Shown one piece after another: positions 8,291 to 17,332 of a stretch of 64,000 nucleotides of DNA. The translations under genes were made by a program, and so were the position numbers. The stretch covers positions 1 through 64,000 of the IMG/VR virus record IMGVR_UViG_3300022745_000030. One strand, 5' to 3'. Source of the DNA: a virus. Within the stretch, counting starts at the first letter, position 1. Each line of letters opens with the position of its first letter. The notes under the pieces were generated by a model. That model saw only the letters and a list, made by a program, of their open reading frames with translations, was not told the origin of the DNA and made no database searches.

Positions 8291-8623
8291 ATGTTTTTCG
8301 ATCCGATCTCCGCACACAAGATGGCTTTGGCTCTCCAAGCTAACGATTTCACAGTCGCCAAGGACTTCGGGGTGCTCGTTACCTCGGTAGAGGATCTGGC
8401 AAATTCTGCGATTGTTCCGCCCAAGGTGTATAATCACCAGGAATTAGCAGAACTTATTCTGAACAACCTCCAACTCATGGCGACAGCGTCGGTAGCACAG
8501 GCGTACGGGCAATTCATTCCCGAGATCATGGGTGGAATCCTACAGTATCTGGAGCGATGGGCAAATGGAGAATTTGATAGCCAATCTGAGCAACAAGGTT
8601 CAGAAGAGACAGTTGCAGGGTAG
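8291..8623 (+). CDS. Hypothetical head-module protein
   Basis: 110 residues, mostly helical, with an acidic Gln/Glu-rich C-terminus. It lies two bases after the portal stop and overlaps the start of the next gene. Position suggests a head-assembly role; no motif recognised. Confidence 0.65.
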   Translation: MFFDPISAHKMALALQANDFTVAKDFGVLVTSVEDLANSAIVPPKVYNHQELAELILNNLQLMATASVAQAYGQFIPEIMGGILQYLERWANGEFDSQSEQQGSEETVAG

Positions 8624-9947
8624 ACAATACCTTGTAGCGCCTGTCGCTATGATGGTTGAGGGCGTTCTGCCCGGCAGCCGGGGGCCTTTGCTCTATTCAG
8701 AGGCCCAGATCATGAACTCCGTGGAAGCCTGGAACCACAAGCCAATCACCGTTCGTCACCCAGTGTTGCCGAACGGTGAGTACGGCACAGGTTGCGCGCC
8801 AGAGGCGCTCGATAACGTCGGCGTCGGGATGATCTTGAATACCAAGTACAACAAACGCACCAAGAAACTGGTGGCTGAGGCTTGGTTCGAGGTAGCCCGG
8901 CTGGACATCGTACCACAGGGCGACATTATCCGCAATGCCTTGGAATCCGGCATCAAAATGGAAGTCAGCACCGGTCTAACGGCTGACGTTGCCATCACCA
9001 ATGGTACGTTCAATGGCAAGGAATATGTTGGCGAAGCCACCAACTTCCGACCGGACCACTTGGCGATTCTGATCGATGTCGCTGGTGCCTGCTCGATCGC
9101 TGACGGCGCGGGGCTCCTGGTAAACCAGAAGCGAACTCGGGAAGCCGATCGACTCCTGGTCAACGCCAAGAAAGACCAGTCTCTCATGGAACTCATTAGT
9201 GAGGTCCGGGAAGCGGTCATGGAGACCTACTGCCCTATGCCCTCGGGACCTATGGGCTCCATGAACGATGTCTGGGTGGAAGATGTGTTCAAGGATAGCG
9301 TCATCTTCTACAAGAACGGGGAGTTCTTCAAGCAAAATTTTGCACAAAAAGATGGTTCTGTTACACTATTAGGAGATTTGATACAAGTGGAGCGAAAAAC
9401 CACTTACGAACCTCTAGTAGTAAATACGGCAGCCAAAATGGATCGAGACACACTCATTGCAAAGTTGGGCGACAGTCACAAGGAATTTGTTGCCAACCTG
9501 AGCGACGAACAGGTTTCCGCCTTGCTCGCTCTTTCGGTGCCCGTTGCAAACAGCACCGAGACCGAAACCAACCCAGAGCCAGCCCCGGAACCATCGCCTG
9601 CTCCCGCAGAAGTGGTTACGGAAGTAGTCGCAAACAGCGTCGAGGACGTTGTTGCCGCTGCACCAAAGCACATTCAGGCTCAATTGCGTGACGCCCTGGT
9701 AGCGAACGATCGCCTCCGCAGCGGCTACATCACTGCAATCATCGAAAACAAGAGCAACAAGTTCTCGAAAGACGACTTGGCCTCTTTCTCCACCAGCCAA
9801 TTGGAGCGAATCGCGGAATTGGCAACGGCACCCGTCGTTGTGGCAAACGCGAGCACCCAGCCCCAGCCACGGTTCGTAGGTTCGGCAGGTTCACTGCCTC
9901 CAGCCGAAGTCGAGGCACCTTTGACCCTCCCATCCACTGCCAAGTAA
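8565..9947 (+). CDS. DUF2213-like prohead protease/scaffold protein
   Basis: About 460 residues from the ATG at 8565; an in-frame ATG at 8532 would lengthen the overlap with the upstream gene. The N-terminal half has the DUF2213-like pattern: a VEGVLPG segment, EAWNHKPITVRHP, an ESGIKMEVSTGL segment and FRPDHLAILID. The C-terminal half contains a Pro/Glu-rich linker and helices, as expected of a scaffold. Such proteins combine head-maturation protease and scaffolding roles between the portal and capsid genes. The catalytic residues are not certain from reading alone. Confidence 0.75.
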   Translation: MENLIANLSNKVQKRQLQGRQYLVAPVAMMVEGVLPGSRGPLLYSEAQIMNSVEAWNHKPITVRHPVLPNGEYGTGCAPEALDNVGVGMILNTKYNKRTKKLVAEAWFEVARLDIVPQGDIIRNALESGIKMEVSTGLTADVAITNGTFNGKEYVGEATNFRPDHLAILIDVAGACSIADGAGLLVNQKRTREADRLLVNAKKDQSLMELISEVREAVMETYCPMPSGPMGSMNDVWVEDVFKDSVIFYKNGEFFKQNFAQKDGSVTLLGDLIQVERKTTYEPLVVNTAAKMDRDTLIAKLGDSHKEFVANLSDEQVSALLALSVPVANSTETETNPEPAPEPSPAPAEVVTEVVANSVEDVVAAAPKHIQAQLRDALVANDRLRSGYITAIIENKSNKFSKDDLASFSTSQLERIAELATAPVVVANASTQPQPRFVGSAGSLPPAEVEAPLTLPSTAK

Positions 9948-9963
9948 TTAGGAACACGTAGCA

Positions 9964-10416
9964 ATGACTACAGCAGCAGCACGAACGATCCACTTGAACG
10001 GCCCCCGAGGTCAACGCGAAGAAAAGGTCGCGGCTTCGGGTACCTCGATCAAACCAGGGATGCTTGTCCGCAAGACAAGCGCCGATGAATTCAACGTCCA
10101 CAACGTATCCGGTGGTGTCGGCCCAACGCTTCTCGTCCACGAAGACGAGTTCCAGGGCGATGCGACCTCGGGTTCCACTGGCGTAGGCAACACCTACTCC
10201 GTTGGTGCCCCAGTGTTCGCCGAATACTGCCTCCCAGGAGCACTCAAGTACGTGCTTCTCAAAGCAAGCGAAAACGTCGCGATCGGTGACTACCTGATCT
10301 CGGACGGAACAGGCTTGTTCATCAAGACCACCGGAACGCCTGCCAAGACGTTCTTCCAAGCTGAGGAAGCAAGTAACGTGGCTTCCAACCAGCTTATCAA
10401 AGCCCGCGTTGTTTAA
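9964..10416 (+). CDS. Head decoration protein
   Basis: 150 residues, beta-rich and Gly/Ala/Thr-rich, lying directly before the major capsid gene. The layout (ASGTSIKPGMLVRK, GNTYSVGAPVFAEY, ASENVAIGDYLISDGTG) matches small capsid decoration or stabilising proteins. AGGA lies a few bases before the ATG. Confidence 0.75.
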   Translation: MTTAAARTIHLNGPRGQREEKVAASGTSIKPGMLVRKTSADEFNVHNVSGGVGPTLLVHEDEFQGDATSGSTGVGNTYSVGAPVFAEYCLPGALKYVLLKASENVAIGDYLISDGTGLFIKTTGTPAKTFFQAEEASNVASNQLIKARVV

Positions 10417-10446
10417 TCCCCGGTTCGCAAAGAGAGAAATTCTACA

Positions 10447-11535
10447 ATGGAAACTGATTTCATTTTGAATGGCGCGGCCCACGGTTCTGTATCACAGAAG
10501 TGGCTCGCAGCAGGCGCAGATGCGGGGATGTTTCGTCCCTGGATCGGCAAGGACGGCAAGACTTACGTTTCGCTTTTCGCCGGTAACGACGACAACGGCG
10601 AACCGAAGTACAACACCGTTCATTTGGCTAACGCCGGGGCAACCCTGCGAAAGAACGAGTGGCAAAAGGTTGACGAGCAAGTTGTAAAGGCTGCCCGTAC
10701 CCGAATGCGTCTCGTCAACGACTTCCGCCAAGCGGGCCTCGTTGTCAATCTTCCAAACGCTTGGGGAACCTCGGTTTTCCAATATGAACGTCAGTCCGAT
10801 ATCTCGGCTGCACGGATCTCGATGGACGGATTGACCCCAGGGGATAACGATCGTCCAGTCTACGACATCGTCAACTTGCCACTGCCTGTTATCAGCAAGC
10901 AAGTCACGATGAACAGCCGGGCAATCGCGATCTCCCGCAACGGCAACACGCCTCTCGACACAGCGAACCTCGAATTGGCTGCAATCAAGGTTGCAGAACA
11001 AGCTGAGGCACTTGTAGCCGGTACCTACGGTACCTACAGTTTCGGTGGCGGCACCGTTTACGGTCTCACCAACTTCCCAAGCCGAATCACGGGCGCCTTC
11101 CTGAACCACACGGTCTCCGGTTGGACCCCAACGATGATGTACAACTCGGTCATCGAAATGATCGATGCGTCCACTCGATCGTTGCACTACGGTCCTTGGA
11201 AGCTGTACTACAGCACCGGCTTGCTCCGTCCGATGATGCAGCAATTCAGCCTGTACGATTCCCGATCGTTGCAAAACGTAATCGGACAACTCCCAGGCAT
11301 CCAAAGCGTCGGAATGCTCGACTATCTCACCGGTAACCAACTCTTGCTCGTCCAGCAAGACGCAAGCACCGCACGGATCGTCATGGGTATGGACATCACC
11401 ACCGTTCAATGGGGAAGCGGTAACGGCCTCGAAGAAAACTTCTTGGTCATGGCGATGATTGTGCCACAGATGAAGACCGATATCAACAGCACCTGTGGTA
11501 TCGTTCACTACACCGGAAACGCAACGACTACCTAA
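10447..11535 (+). CDS. Major capsid protein
   Basis: 362 residues, of a length and position expected for an HK97-fold capsid protein of the family without a long delta domain. It contains an N-arm, a central NLPLPVISKQVTMNSRAIA strand-helix region, a Gly-rich loop near GTYSFGGGTVYG, and a C-terminal domain ending in a beta-rich HYTGNATTT. It follows the decoration gene and is followed by a strong terminator, as usual for a highly expressed capsid gene. No close family name can be assigned by eye. Confidence 0.88.
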   Translation: METDFILNGAAHGSVSQKWLAAGADAGMFRPWIGKDGKTYVSLFAGNDDNGEPKYNTVHLANAGATLRKNEWQKVDEQVVKAARTRMRLVNDFRQAGLVVNLPNAWGTSVFQYERQSDISAARISMDGLTPGDNDRPVYDIVNLPLPVISKQVTMNSRAIAISRNGNTPLDTANLELAAIKVAEQAEALVAGTYGTYSFGGGTVYGLTNFPSRITGAFLNHTVSGWTPTMMYNSVIEMIDASTRSLHYGPWKLYYSTGLLRPMMQQFSLYDSRSLQNVIGQLPGIQSVGMLDYLTGNQLLLVQQDASTARIVMGMDITTVQWGSGNGLEENFLVMAMIVPQMKTDINSTCGIVHYTGNATTT

Positions 11536-11569
11536 TAACTGGTAGTCGGCACAAACCCCCTCCCCGCAG

Positions 11570-11611
11570 CACCCCCAGTGTAGTAGCAATACTGCACCGG
11601 GGGTGTTTTTC
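11570..11611 (+). terminator. Rho-independent terminator after capsid gene
   Basis: CACCCCC (11570-11576) pairs with GGGGGTG (11599-11605), with an inner GTG/CAC, followed by TTTTT. It should cut or reduce readthrough from the head operon into the membrane-protein cassette. Confidence 0.85.
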
Positions 11612-11634
11612 TGTCTCTAACCTTTCGAAGTATT

Positions 11635-11841
11635 ATGCCAGCAGAACAAGAACCAGTCGTATTCCGCAAGTACCGTATTGTGGAAGGTATGCACATGCAC
11701 GGTCAAGAACTCCTGAAAAAGGGCGATGAACTCGTCAGCGGAGATGATCTCGTCAAACTCTACGGGCCGAAGTTCGAGTTTATCGAGGAAGTCCCGGCAC
11801 CGGGGCAACCAGCACCAGAAGCCAAAAAGGCCAAGGCGTAA
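11635..11841 (+). CDS. Hypothetical small protein
   Basis: 68 residues with a predicted compact beta region (FRKYRIVEGMHMHGQELLKKGDELV) and a Pro/Ala/Lys-rich tail. It follows the capsid terminator and precedes small membrane proteins. Function unknown. Confidence 0.6.
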   Translation: MPAEQEPVVFRKYRIVEGMHMHGQELLKKGDELVSGDDLVKLYGPKFEFIEEVPAPGQPAPEAKKAKA

Positions 11842-11843
11842 CA

Positions 11844-12116
11844 ATGCCAAGACTTGGATTATTGCGAAAGCGACTCGCCGCGCGAGTCGCCAAGGACGCA
11901 TGGTTAGCGTCTAACGGGGACAAGGATGCCTACGAAGCCGCCGTCAAGGCGGACAGTCGCTTGGTTGGCATCGACCCGGCAACAATCATTCTCATTATCC
12001 GTTTGATTTGGGCAGCCTATGAGTGGTTCAAGAACCGCAAGGCGTCCGCAGACCAGCACCTTGCTACCTCTGAGGATGATATCCTCCTGGGAGCCGTGCC
12101 ATACTACAAGGGCTAA
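11844..12116 (+). CDS. Small membrane protein
   Basis: 90 residues. A basic N-terminus is followed by one hydrophobic helix (DPATIILIIRLIWAAYEWF, about residues 45-62) and a charged tail. It starts 2 nt after the previous stop. It could be a holin or anti-holin of the putative lysis cassette, but a single-helix protein has many possible roles. Confidence 0.6.
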   Translation: MPRLGLLRKRLAARVAKDAWLASNGDKDAYEAAVKADSRLVGIDPATIILIIRLIWAAYEWFKNRKASADQHLATSEDDILLGAVPYYKG

Positions 12117-12118
12117 TC

Positions 12119-12403
12119 ATGCCAGACCTAACAACCATTTTGAGTATCTTGGGCGCCGGTGGCGCCGGTATCTGGGGCCTGTGGGCGTTCGTCAAGAACA
12201 AGGCCCCTGTGGCTGCCGATCTCGTCGAAGAGATCGTATCCAAGCTCAATGACGCCAAACCAGTACCGAACGCGGCTCCGGGCCGTTTAGAGGCTCTGGA
12301 GAAGGCGGAGTCTTTGCTCCAATTCTTCGAGAGCAAGGGCAACACGGCTGGGGCAGATGCTATCCAGGTCGTAGTCAAGGAAATTCTTGCATCGAAGGCG
12401 TAA
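12119..12403 (+). CDS. Small membrane protein with helical tail
   Basis: 94 residues. An N-terminal hydrophobic segment (LTTILSILGAGGAGIWGLW, about 4-22) is followed by an amphipathic helical domain. Holin-like by size and shape only. Confidence 0.6.
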   Translation: MPDLTTILSILGAGGAGIWGLWAFVKNKAPVAADLVEEIVSKLNDAKPVPNAAPGRLEALEKAESLLQFFESKGNTAGADAIQVVVKEILASKA

Positions 12404-12407
12404 TCCG

Positions 12408-12812
12408 ATGCAAAAGAAAATCCCGATTTGGCCTGCTATCGTTTTGGCTTTGGTGTCCCTGGGCTCCCTGGGACTCAAGCACGCGCCGTCCGAGTGGACT
12501 TCCTGGGCATCCATTGTCCCGGTATCGATCGAGGGTACTGAGGTCCTGTTCGTCCATGAGACGCAGTACCCCACAGTGTCCGAGGTTCTAGCCCTCCGTG
12601 AACTTCCGAAGTTCTGTGAGGACAACAAATGCCGAGGGTTCACGGACGTAGACGACGATAGCGAATGGGCGCAGCCTATCCTATCGGCTGTCAAAGAGAA
12701 GTACAAGATCGAGTCGCCTTTCCTGGCAGCCGCTAAGGTATCCGATGGCAGTGTCACCGGGGTAGTCAAGGCGGTTCCGTTCAAGGAAAGCCTACAGGAC
12801 CTAAAGAAATGA
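12408..12812 (+). CDS. Exported protein of unknown function
   Basis: 134 residues from the ATG at 12408; the in-frame upstream Met lies inside the preceding gene. The N-terminus is a typical signal peptide or anchor (basic MQKK, then a hydrophobic core to about residue 22). The remainder is acidic with two Cys (PKFCEDNKCRGF) that could form a disulphide. It overlaps the start of the papain-like peptidase by 4 nt (ATGA), so the two are probably made together; it could be a partner or inhibitor. Confidence 0.6.
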   Translation: MQKKIPIWPAIVLALVSLGSLGLKHAPSEWTSWASIVPVSIEGTEVLFVHETQYPTVSEVLALRELPKFCEDNKCRGFTDVDDDSEWAQPILSAVKEKYKIESPFLAAAKVSDGSVTGVVKAVPFKESLQDLKK

Positions 12813-13708
12813 CCCAGGAACTAGAGACGTTCAAGCTAGAGGGCGGAGAAACAGTCCGTTGCGGGCTTTTGCTCCCTACCGAGGAACAGAAGCAACTGTG
12901 CCTCGCGTATCCTGAGTACGGCGAGAACTTCTACCTAGAAAAGAACGATATCCGCAAAGCACTCCAGAATGACGTGTACAAGACGTTTCGCCGACTGCGA
13001 TCGCCTTGGATCACGAATCAGGCTGATATGGGTGCTTGTGGTGCGTTTGCAGAAGTAAATGCCCAGCACAACCGCCGAGGCATCCAGGGTCTTCCGCACG
13101 TTGTCCTGAGCGCTCATTACCTGTACATGAATATCAACGGGGGCCGGGATAACGGTAGCGCCTTGGTGGACTCTTTGGAGTTCAGCAAGAAAGGCATCGC
13201 ACCTCGCGAGTTAGATGTCGGGGGCAAGAAAGTCCTGTTCCCGGCAGCCTACAACAAAAATTCGGTATCGGCAAGCATTTACAAGGCAGCCGCTGAACAG
13301 TCCGTACTGTACCGCAGCTACGAGGCATACCGGCTACCGTCTCAGGACTACAGTACGTTCAGTATCGCTTTAGCCTCGGCCCTAGCAAGAGATCATCAAG
13401 TGGTCTTTGCGTGGCACGTAGGTCGGTATTCTAATCGCCTGAAAAACGGGTACGTCGTTACCGGCAACGGGCCAGGAAACCACGCCAATGTTTTCCATAG
13501 TGGAAAATGGGTAGATGGAGAGGATTTGGTTCACCCAGATGGCGAAAATAGCTGGGGACCAACAAAGAACCCACTTTACGGCCCACTGGGTGCCGGGTGG
13601 GGCGAGGATGGATTCGGGCTATTCACCATGCAGCAGGCTTACCAGTGCGCTCGGAATCATACCTTTTGGGTTTACACGGGGAATGTAATCACTAAGGAGT
13701 CACTATGA
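12809..13708 (+). CDS. Papain-like (C1A) cysteine peptidase
   Basis: 299 residues. The catalytic set is visible: Gln71 and Cys77 in NQADMGACGAFAE, six apart as in papain; His225 in GNHANVFHSG; Asn247 in NSWG; and a downstream WGEDGFGLF matching the end of C1A domains. There is no signal peptide. About 50 residues precede the domain, possibly a propeptide. It lies among membrane and exported proteins between capsid and fibre genes. I infer a role in lysis or in breaching a protein-rich envelope; virion processing is the alternative. A cell-wall hydrolase of a classic type was not found in this window. Confidence 0.85.
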   Translation: MTQELETFKLEGGETVRCGLLLPTEEQKQLCLAYPEYGENFYLEKNDIRKALQNDVYKTFRRLRSPWITNQADMGACGAFAEVNAQHNRRGIQGLPHVVLSAHYLYMNINGGRDNGSALVDSLEFSKKGIAPRELDVGGKKVLFPAAYNKNSVSASIYKAAAEQSVLYRSYEAYRLPSQDYSTFSIALASALARDHQVVFAWHVGRYSNRLKNGYVVTGNGPGNHANVFHSGKWVDGEDLVHPDGENSWGPTKNPLYGPLGAGWGEDGFGLFTMQQAYQCARNHTFWVYTGNVITKESL

Positions 13709-14181
13709 GTGACGCATGGAAATTCGTAGTCGCTGGGTTTGTCGCTTTCTGCCTGATGAATTCGGTTCAAAAGATCACCGAACAGCAAAAGAAGTTGCGG
13801 GAGCAGGTCTCCCAGGCAATCGAACTGCTCGAAAAGGTACCTTTGCCCGATAACCTCGTTCCGGGAGCCCCGCAAGAGGTAGCCCAGGAACCGGTAGCCG
13901 AGAAGCCGGTTCCCAAGGAACCCGAGAAGCCTGCGGCCCCTGAAAAGCAGAAAATGGTAGTCGTCCAGCATACCATGAATGGTTGCGGGTGGTGCGACTA
14001 CGACAAGCGGCGAATTCTGCCTACTTGGGCAGCGATCGGTTATACTATTAAGACGGTAGACGAGAAATCGGGAATCCCCGGAAAAAGCTACCCATACTAC
14101 GAAATATATGGACCAAACGGGGAAGTTCAGAGCCACGTCGGGTCCCTATCCGCATTTGGTACCCCACCTAGAAAGCCGTAA
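13705..14181 (+). CDS. Membrane-anchored thioredoxin-like protein
   Basis: 158 residues: an N-terminal membrane anchor (about 6-20), a short coiled coil, a Pro/Glu/Lys-rich linker (about 50-82), then a thioredoxin-like domain. The redox motif is CGWC (94-97), and SYPYYEIYGPNGE supplies a candidate cis-proline. The topology would place the domain outside the cytoplasmic membrane if the N-terminus stays in. It overlaps the papain-like gene by 4 nt (ATGA) and may keep that cysteine peptidase, or virion disulphides, in the right redox state. Confidence 0.8.
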   Translation: MSDAWKFVVAGFVAFCLMNSVQKITEQQKKLREQVSQAIELLEKVPLPDNLVPGAPQEVAQEPVAEKPVPKEPEKPAAPEKQKMVVVQHTMNGCGWCDYDKRRILPTWAAIGYTIKTVDEKSGIPGKSYPYYEIYGPNGEVQSHVGSLSAFGTPPRKP

Positions 14182-14183
14182 CT

Positions 14184-14513
14184 ATGTTATTTGCTCAGGT
14201 TCCCACCGAATCAGTAGACCAGATAACAAAAATCGCCTCGGGAACCGGGTACACGGCAACCGGGGTTCTTTTGATTGTGCTTGCCGCAATCGGCTACGCG
14301 ATTTGGAAGGTAGCCCTGTGGGCAGGAGTCCGGGTCGATAAGTTGCTGGAACGGGCATTCAGTCACCTGGATGACGTGAAATCGGTGATGGGCAGCCTGG
14401 AAGCCAGTATCTCCAAGATCCCCACGCGCCTCGATTCGATCGAGGGCAAGGTGGACGGTCTTACAACCCGAGTCGATAAGCTGGACGATCACCTGTTCAA
14501 GGATTCCAAATAG
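14184..14513 (+). CDS. Holin-like membrane protein with coiled coil
   Basis: 109 residues. A hydrophobic helix (about 24-45, TATGVLLIVLAAIGYAIW) precedes a long heptad-like helix (LDSIEGKVDGLTTRVDKL). The shape recalls XhlA-type lysis proteins, though their helix is usually C-terminal. It lies in the candidate lysis cassette. The final base of its TAG stop is the first base of the fibre gene GTG. Confidence 0.55.
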   Translation: MLFAQVPTESVDQITKIASGTGYTATGVLLIVLAAIGYAIWKVALWAGVRVDKLLERAFSHLDDVKSVMGSLEASISKIPTRLDSIEGKVDGLTTRVDKLDDHLFKDSK

Positions 14514-16972
14514 TGGTTGCTGCCTACGCGGGTACCCGAAAAGCATTCACCGACGTTGTTCGGTACGGCACTGCGCAGATTCTTTCTAGCTTGCAGAAGG
14601 ATATCGCGCGGGGTAACATCGGACTAGCTGCCACGGACAGTGTAGCGTTCAAAAGTGTTACAGTAGCGGGCGACCCAGTAGACGGCTACTCTGGGGTTCT
14701 CGGACTTTACGATCCAACTGTGGGGGAAGCTAGAGAACTTTTCTCGTATGACGGGGAACTGCTTTACGCAGGCTATCAAGTTGCCCGCGATCACGGCGCT
14801 CCGACATTTGCAAACGTCAAACTTGATCCGACTGGCACCATTTCGTTCAACAATGGAACTTCGTATATTCCGCTCGGCCTAAGCGGCTCTGATCTGGCGT
14901 TCAATGGCTCTCGAATTGCATTGTTTAGCGACTTGTCATCCTATCAACCACTTGATGCCGACCTCACGGCGATTGCAGCGTTGACGACAACGACGTTTGG
15001 TCGTTCGCTGTTGACGCAGGCTGACGCGGCAACAACGCGGGCGACAATTGGAGCAGGCACATCTAGCTTTGACGGTGCGTTCTCGTCGCTGAGTGGTAAG
15101 CCGACAACTCTGAGCGGCTACGGTATAACCGACGCAACCACCAACGCTCGTTCTGCTCTTTCGTTCGTCGCTGGTTCTGGTGCGTACAATTCGACGACTG
15201 GCGTTATCACAATCCCGACGAATACAAGCCAGTTATCAAACGGGGCTGGCTATTTAACCGGAAACCAAAGCATTACGGTTTCAGGTGATGCTACTGGCAG
15301 CGGAACGACTTCGATTGCTTTAACGCTGGCTACAGTTGCAACGGCTGGAACGTACCGAAGCGTAACTGTCAACGCAAAGGGCCTTGTTACTGCTGGAACA
15401 AACCCAACGACGTTGGCTGGTTATGGGATTACCGACGCTGTCACCTCTGGCGGTGCGTTAGGCACTCCATCTAGCGGAACGCTTACCAATTGCACTGGAT
15501 ACACTTTTGCAAACATTGCAAGCAAGCCGACGACGCTAAGCGGATACGGTATCACTGATTCTGTCGCTTTGACAACTGGCAAGCTATCCCAATTCGCAGC
15601 GACCACATCAAGCGAGCTGGCTGGCGTCATTAGCGACGAGACTGGAAGCGGGGCGTTGGTGTTCGGAACTGCTCCAACGATTAGCAACCCGACGTTCAAT
15701 CAATTCAATCTCAGCGGCAACATTAGTTCGGCTGCATGGACAACTAGCGGCATTCGCATCAAGGGTGTACCGGCGACGTTTACTGATACAACATCAGCAG
15801 GAACAGTTGCGGCAGCGTACACGAATCATTTGGGGGGCAACACGATCGCGGCTAGCAACGCCGTCACGTTCACCAATTACATCACGACATTCATTCAGGA
15901 CCCAGTCGCTGGTACGAATGTCACGTTTACTAACCGATGGGCACTCGGCGCAGAATCGGCACGATTCGGAACATCGAATCAAGTAACGATCTCGAATAGT
16001 GGCGTGCTCTCTGCGATTTCGCCAGTATTCACAGGAACGCCCGTATGTCGTTTCGCGTCTGGCACGCCTGGAACGGACGAGCTTGAGTTGTCCCATGATG
16101 GAACGTATGCGACTCTTTACAACAAGAAGTACACGACTAGCCAAGCAGGGCGAATGCGGCTTGGTAATAACTCTGTATTGTTCGGTGCCGAATCAACGGT
16201 CATCGGGTTTAGAGCAACCTGGAGCACATCGACTAATCGGGTCACTTTCTCCATGGGGAGTGATACAGGGGCTCAGGTAGCGAATGTGACTATGGCGAAC
16301 GTCACGGCAAGCGCTGGCTTGAGACTGACTGGCGCTGGAACTGGGTTTATCGAGTTCTGGAACGCAGCGGACACCGCACAGGATTTGGTTATTGTTCGCG
16401 ATGCTGCTGACACACTTGGTCAGCGTCGCGGCACTAACGCACAAACATGGCGACTGTACGGCACCTACACAGATGCCAGTAACTATCGGAGACTGTACCT
16501 GTCTAGCACCACTGGAGGGGCTTTCACTCTGGGTGTGGAAGGGCTGGGGACAGGTGCCGCCGGAAACACGTTGGCGATAGCCGGTTTGTCAACAATAACT
16601 GGAGCTTCTGGCGACATAATCATCAATTCTTCGACTGGGACCGATGTCGTCTTTCAATCAAACGGAACTGAAACGTTCCGCGTAAAATCCGGGTCGCAAG
16701 GAATTGCGTTTGTTTCAACGTCTCAAATTATCAAATTTGCCGGTACAACCGGACTAGCACAAAACGCGAACGGCGTGGTTGAAGTCAATAGCGGCACAGC
16801 AGGCACTCTGCGAGACCTCTTGTTGCGAGATATCACGCTCACACCATCGACCACGAGAACACTTAGCACGAATGGTCAATTCTCAATCGAGATGACCTCG
16901 AACACGGCAGGAAATCTCGTCTATCGCGGCTCAGATGGAGTTACCCGTAGATTTGCATTCACTGTTTCATAG
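14513..16972 (+). CDS. Tail fibre / receptor-binding protein
   Basis: 819 residues starting at GTG. After about 190 residues there are tail-fibre collagen-like-type repeats built on (K/N)PTTLxGYGITDA, three copies near residues 197, 304 and 339, then long Ser/Thr/Gly-rich beta segments ending in a YRGSDGVTRRFAF motif as in many fibre tips. It likely binds the host surface. The coding DNA is nearly free of the CCGGGTA-type words common in its neighbours, so it may have been exchanged horizontally. It lies between capsid and connector genes, which is unusual. Confidence 0.85.
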   Translation: MVAAYAGTRKAFTDVVRYGTAQILSSLQKDIARGNIGLAATDSVAFKSVTVAGDPVDGYSGVLGLYDPTVGEARELFSYDGELLYAGYQVARDHGAPTFANVKLDPTGTISFNNGTSYIPLGLSGSDLAFNGSRIALFSDLSSYQPLDADLTAIAALTTTTFGRSLLTQADAATTRATIGAGTSSFDGAFSSLSGKPTTLSGYGITDATTNARSALSFVAGSGAYNSTTGVITIPTNTSQLSNGAGYLTGNQSITVSGDATGSGTTSIALTLATVATAGTYRSVTVNAKGLVTAGTNPTTLAGYGITDAVTSGGALGTPSSGTLTNCTGYTFANIASKPTTLSGYGITDSVALTTGKLSQFAATTSSELAGVISDETGSGALVFGTAPTISNPTFNQFNLSGNISSAAWTTSGIRIKGVPATFTDTTSAGTVAAAYTNHLGGNTIAASNAVTFTNYITTFIQDPVAGTNVTFTNRWALGAESARFGTSNQVTISNSGVLSAISPVFTGTPVCRFASGTPGTDELELSHDGTYATLYNKKYTTSQAGRMRLGNNSVLFGAESTVIGFRATWSTSTNRVTFSMGSDTGAQVANVTMANVTASAGLRLTGAGTGFIEFWNAADTAQDLVIVRDAADTLGQRRGTNAQTWRLYGTYTDASNYRRLYLSSTTGGAFTLGVEGLGTGAAGNTLAIAGLSTITGASGDIIINSSTGTDVVFQSNGTETFRVKSGSQGIAFVSTSQIIKFAGTTGLAQNANGVVEVNSGTAGTLRDLLLRDITLTPSTTRTLSTNGQFSIEMTSNTAGNLVYRGSDGVTRRFAFTVS

Positions 16973-16980
16973 GTTCAATC

Positions 16981-17247
16981 ATGATTGATCTATCTCAACT
17001 CACTCAAGAACAACAATGGGGCCTTGCCTTTGTAGCCGGGCAGCGAAACGCCAACAAGGCGGAAAGCGAACCAGACTGGACACCGGAAGAGTATGCTCTG
17101 CATGTTCTTTCGACTGCCTGTGATTCGTATTTTCAGTCGCTGGTCGAGTACAAAAAGCAAGTCACCATCGAAAAGTTCAATGCAGCAACACCGGATAAAC
17201 AACAACAGGTATTCGAGATTCTCGAAGTCCCTGATGTTGTAAACTAG
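16981..17247 (+). CDS. Small protein following the fibre gene
   Basis: 88 residues, acidic and helical. Its place directly after a fibre gene fits small fibre-assembly or chaperone proteins, but no motif shows this. Confidence 0.6.
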   Translation: MIDLSQLTQEQQWGLAFVAGQRNANKAESEPDWTPEEYALHVLSTACDSYFQSLVEYKKQVTIEKFNAATPDKQQQVFEILEVPDVVN

Positions 17248-17332
17248 CCGGGCACCCGTTTTTCGGCAAGTACCGGAATCCGGGTTATACTGCTACCTGT
17301 TTCTTTTGTTTCATTTACCGGGGAAAATTACA

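Noticed and set aside
17248-17300. Terminator and promoter between 17247 and 17333
   Set aside because: The CGGGCACCCG stem would leave a loop too small, and the TATACT at about 17285 has no good -35.
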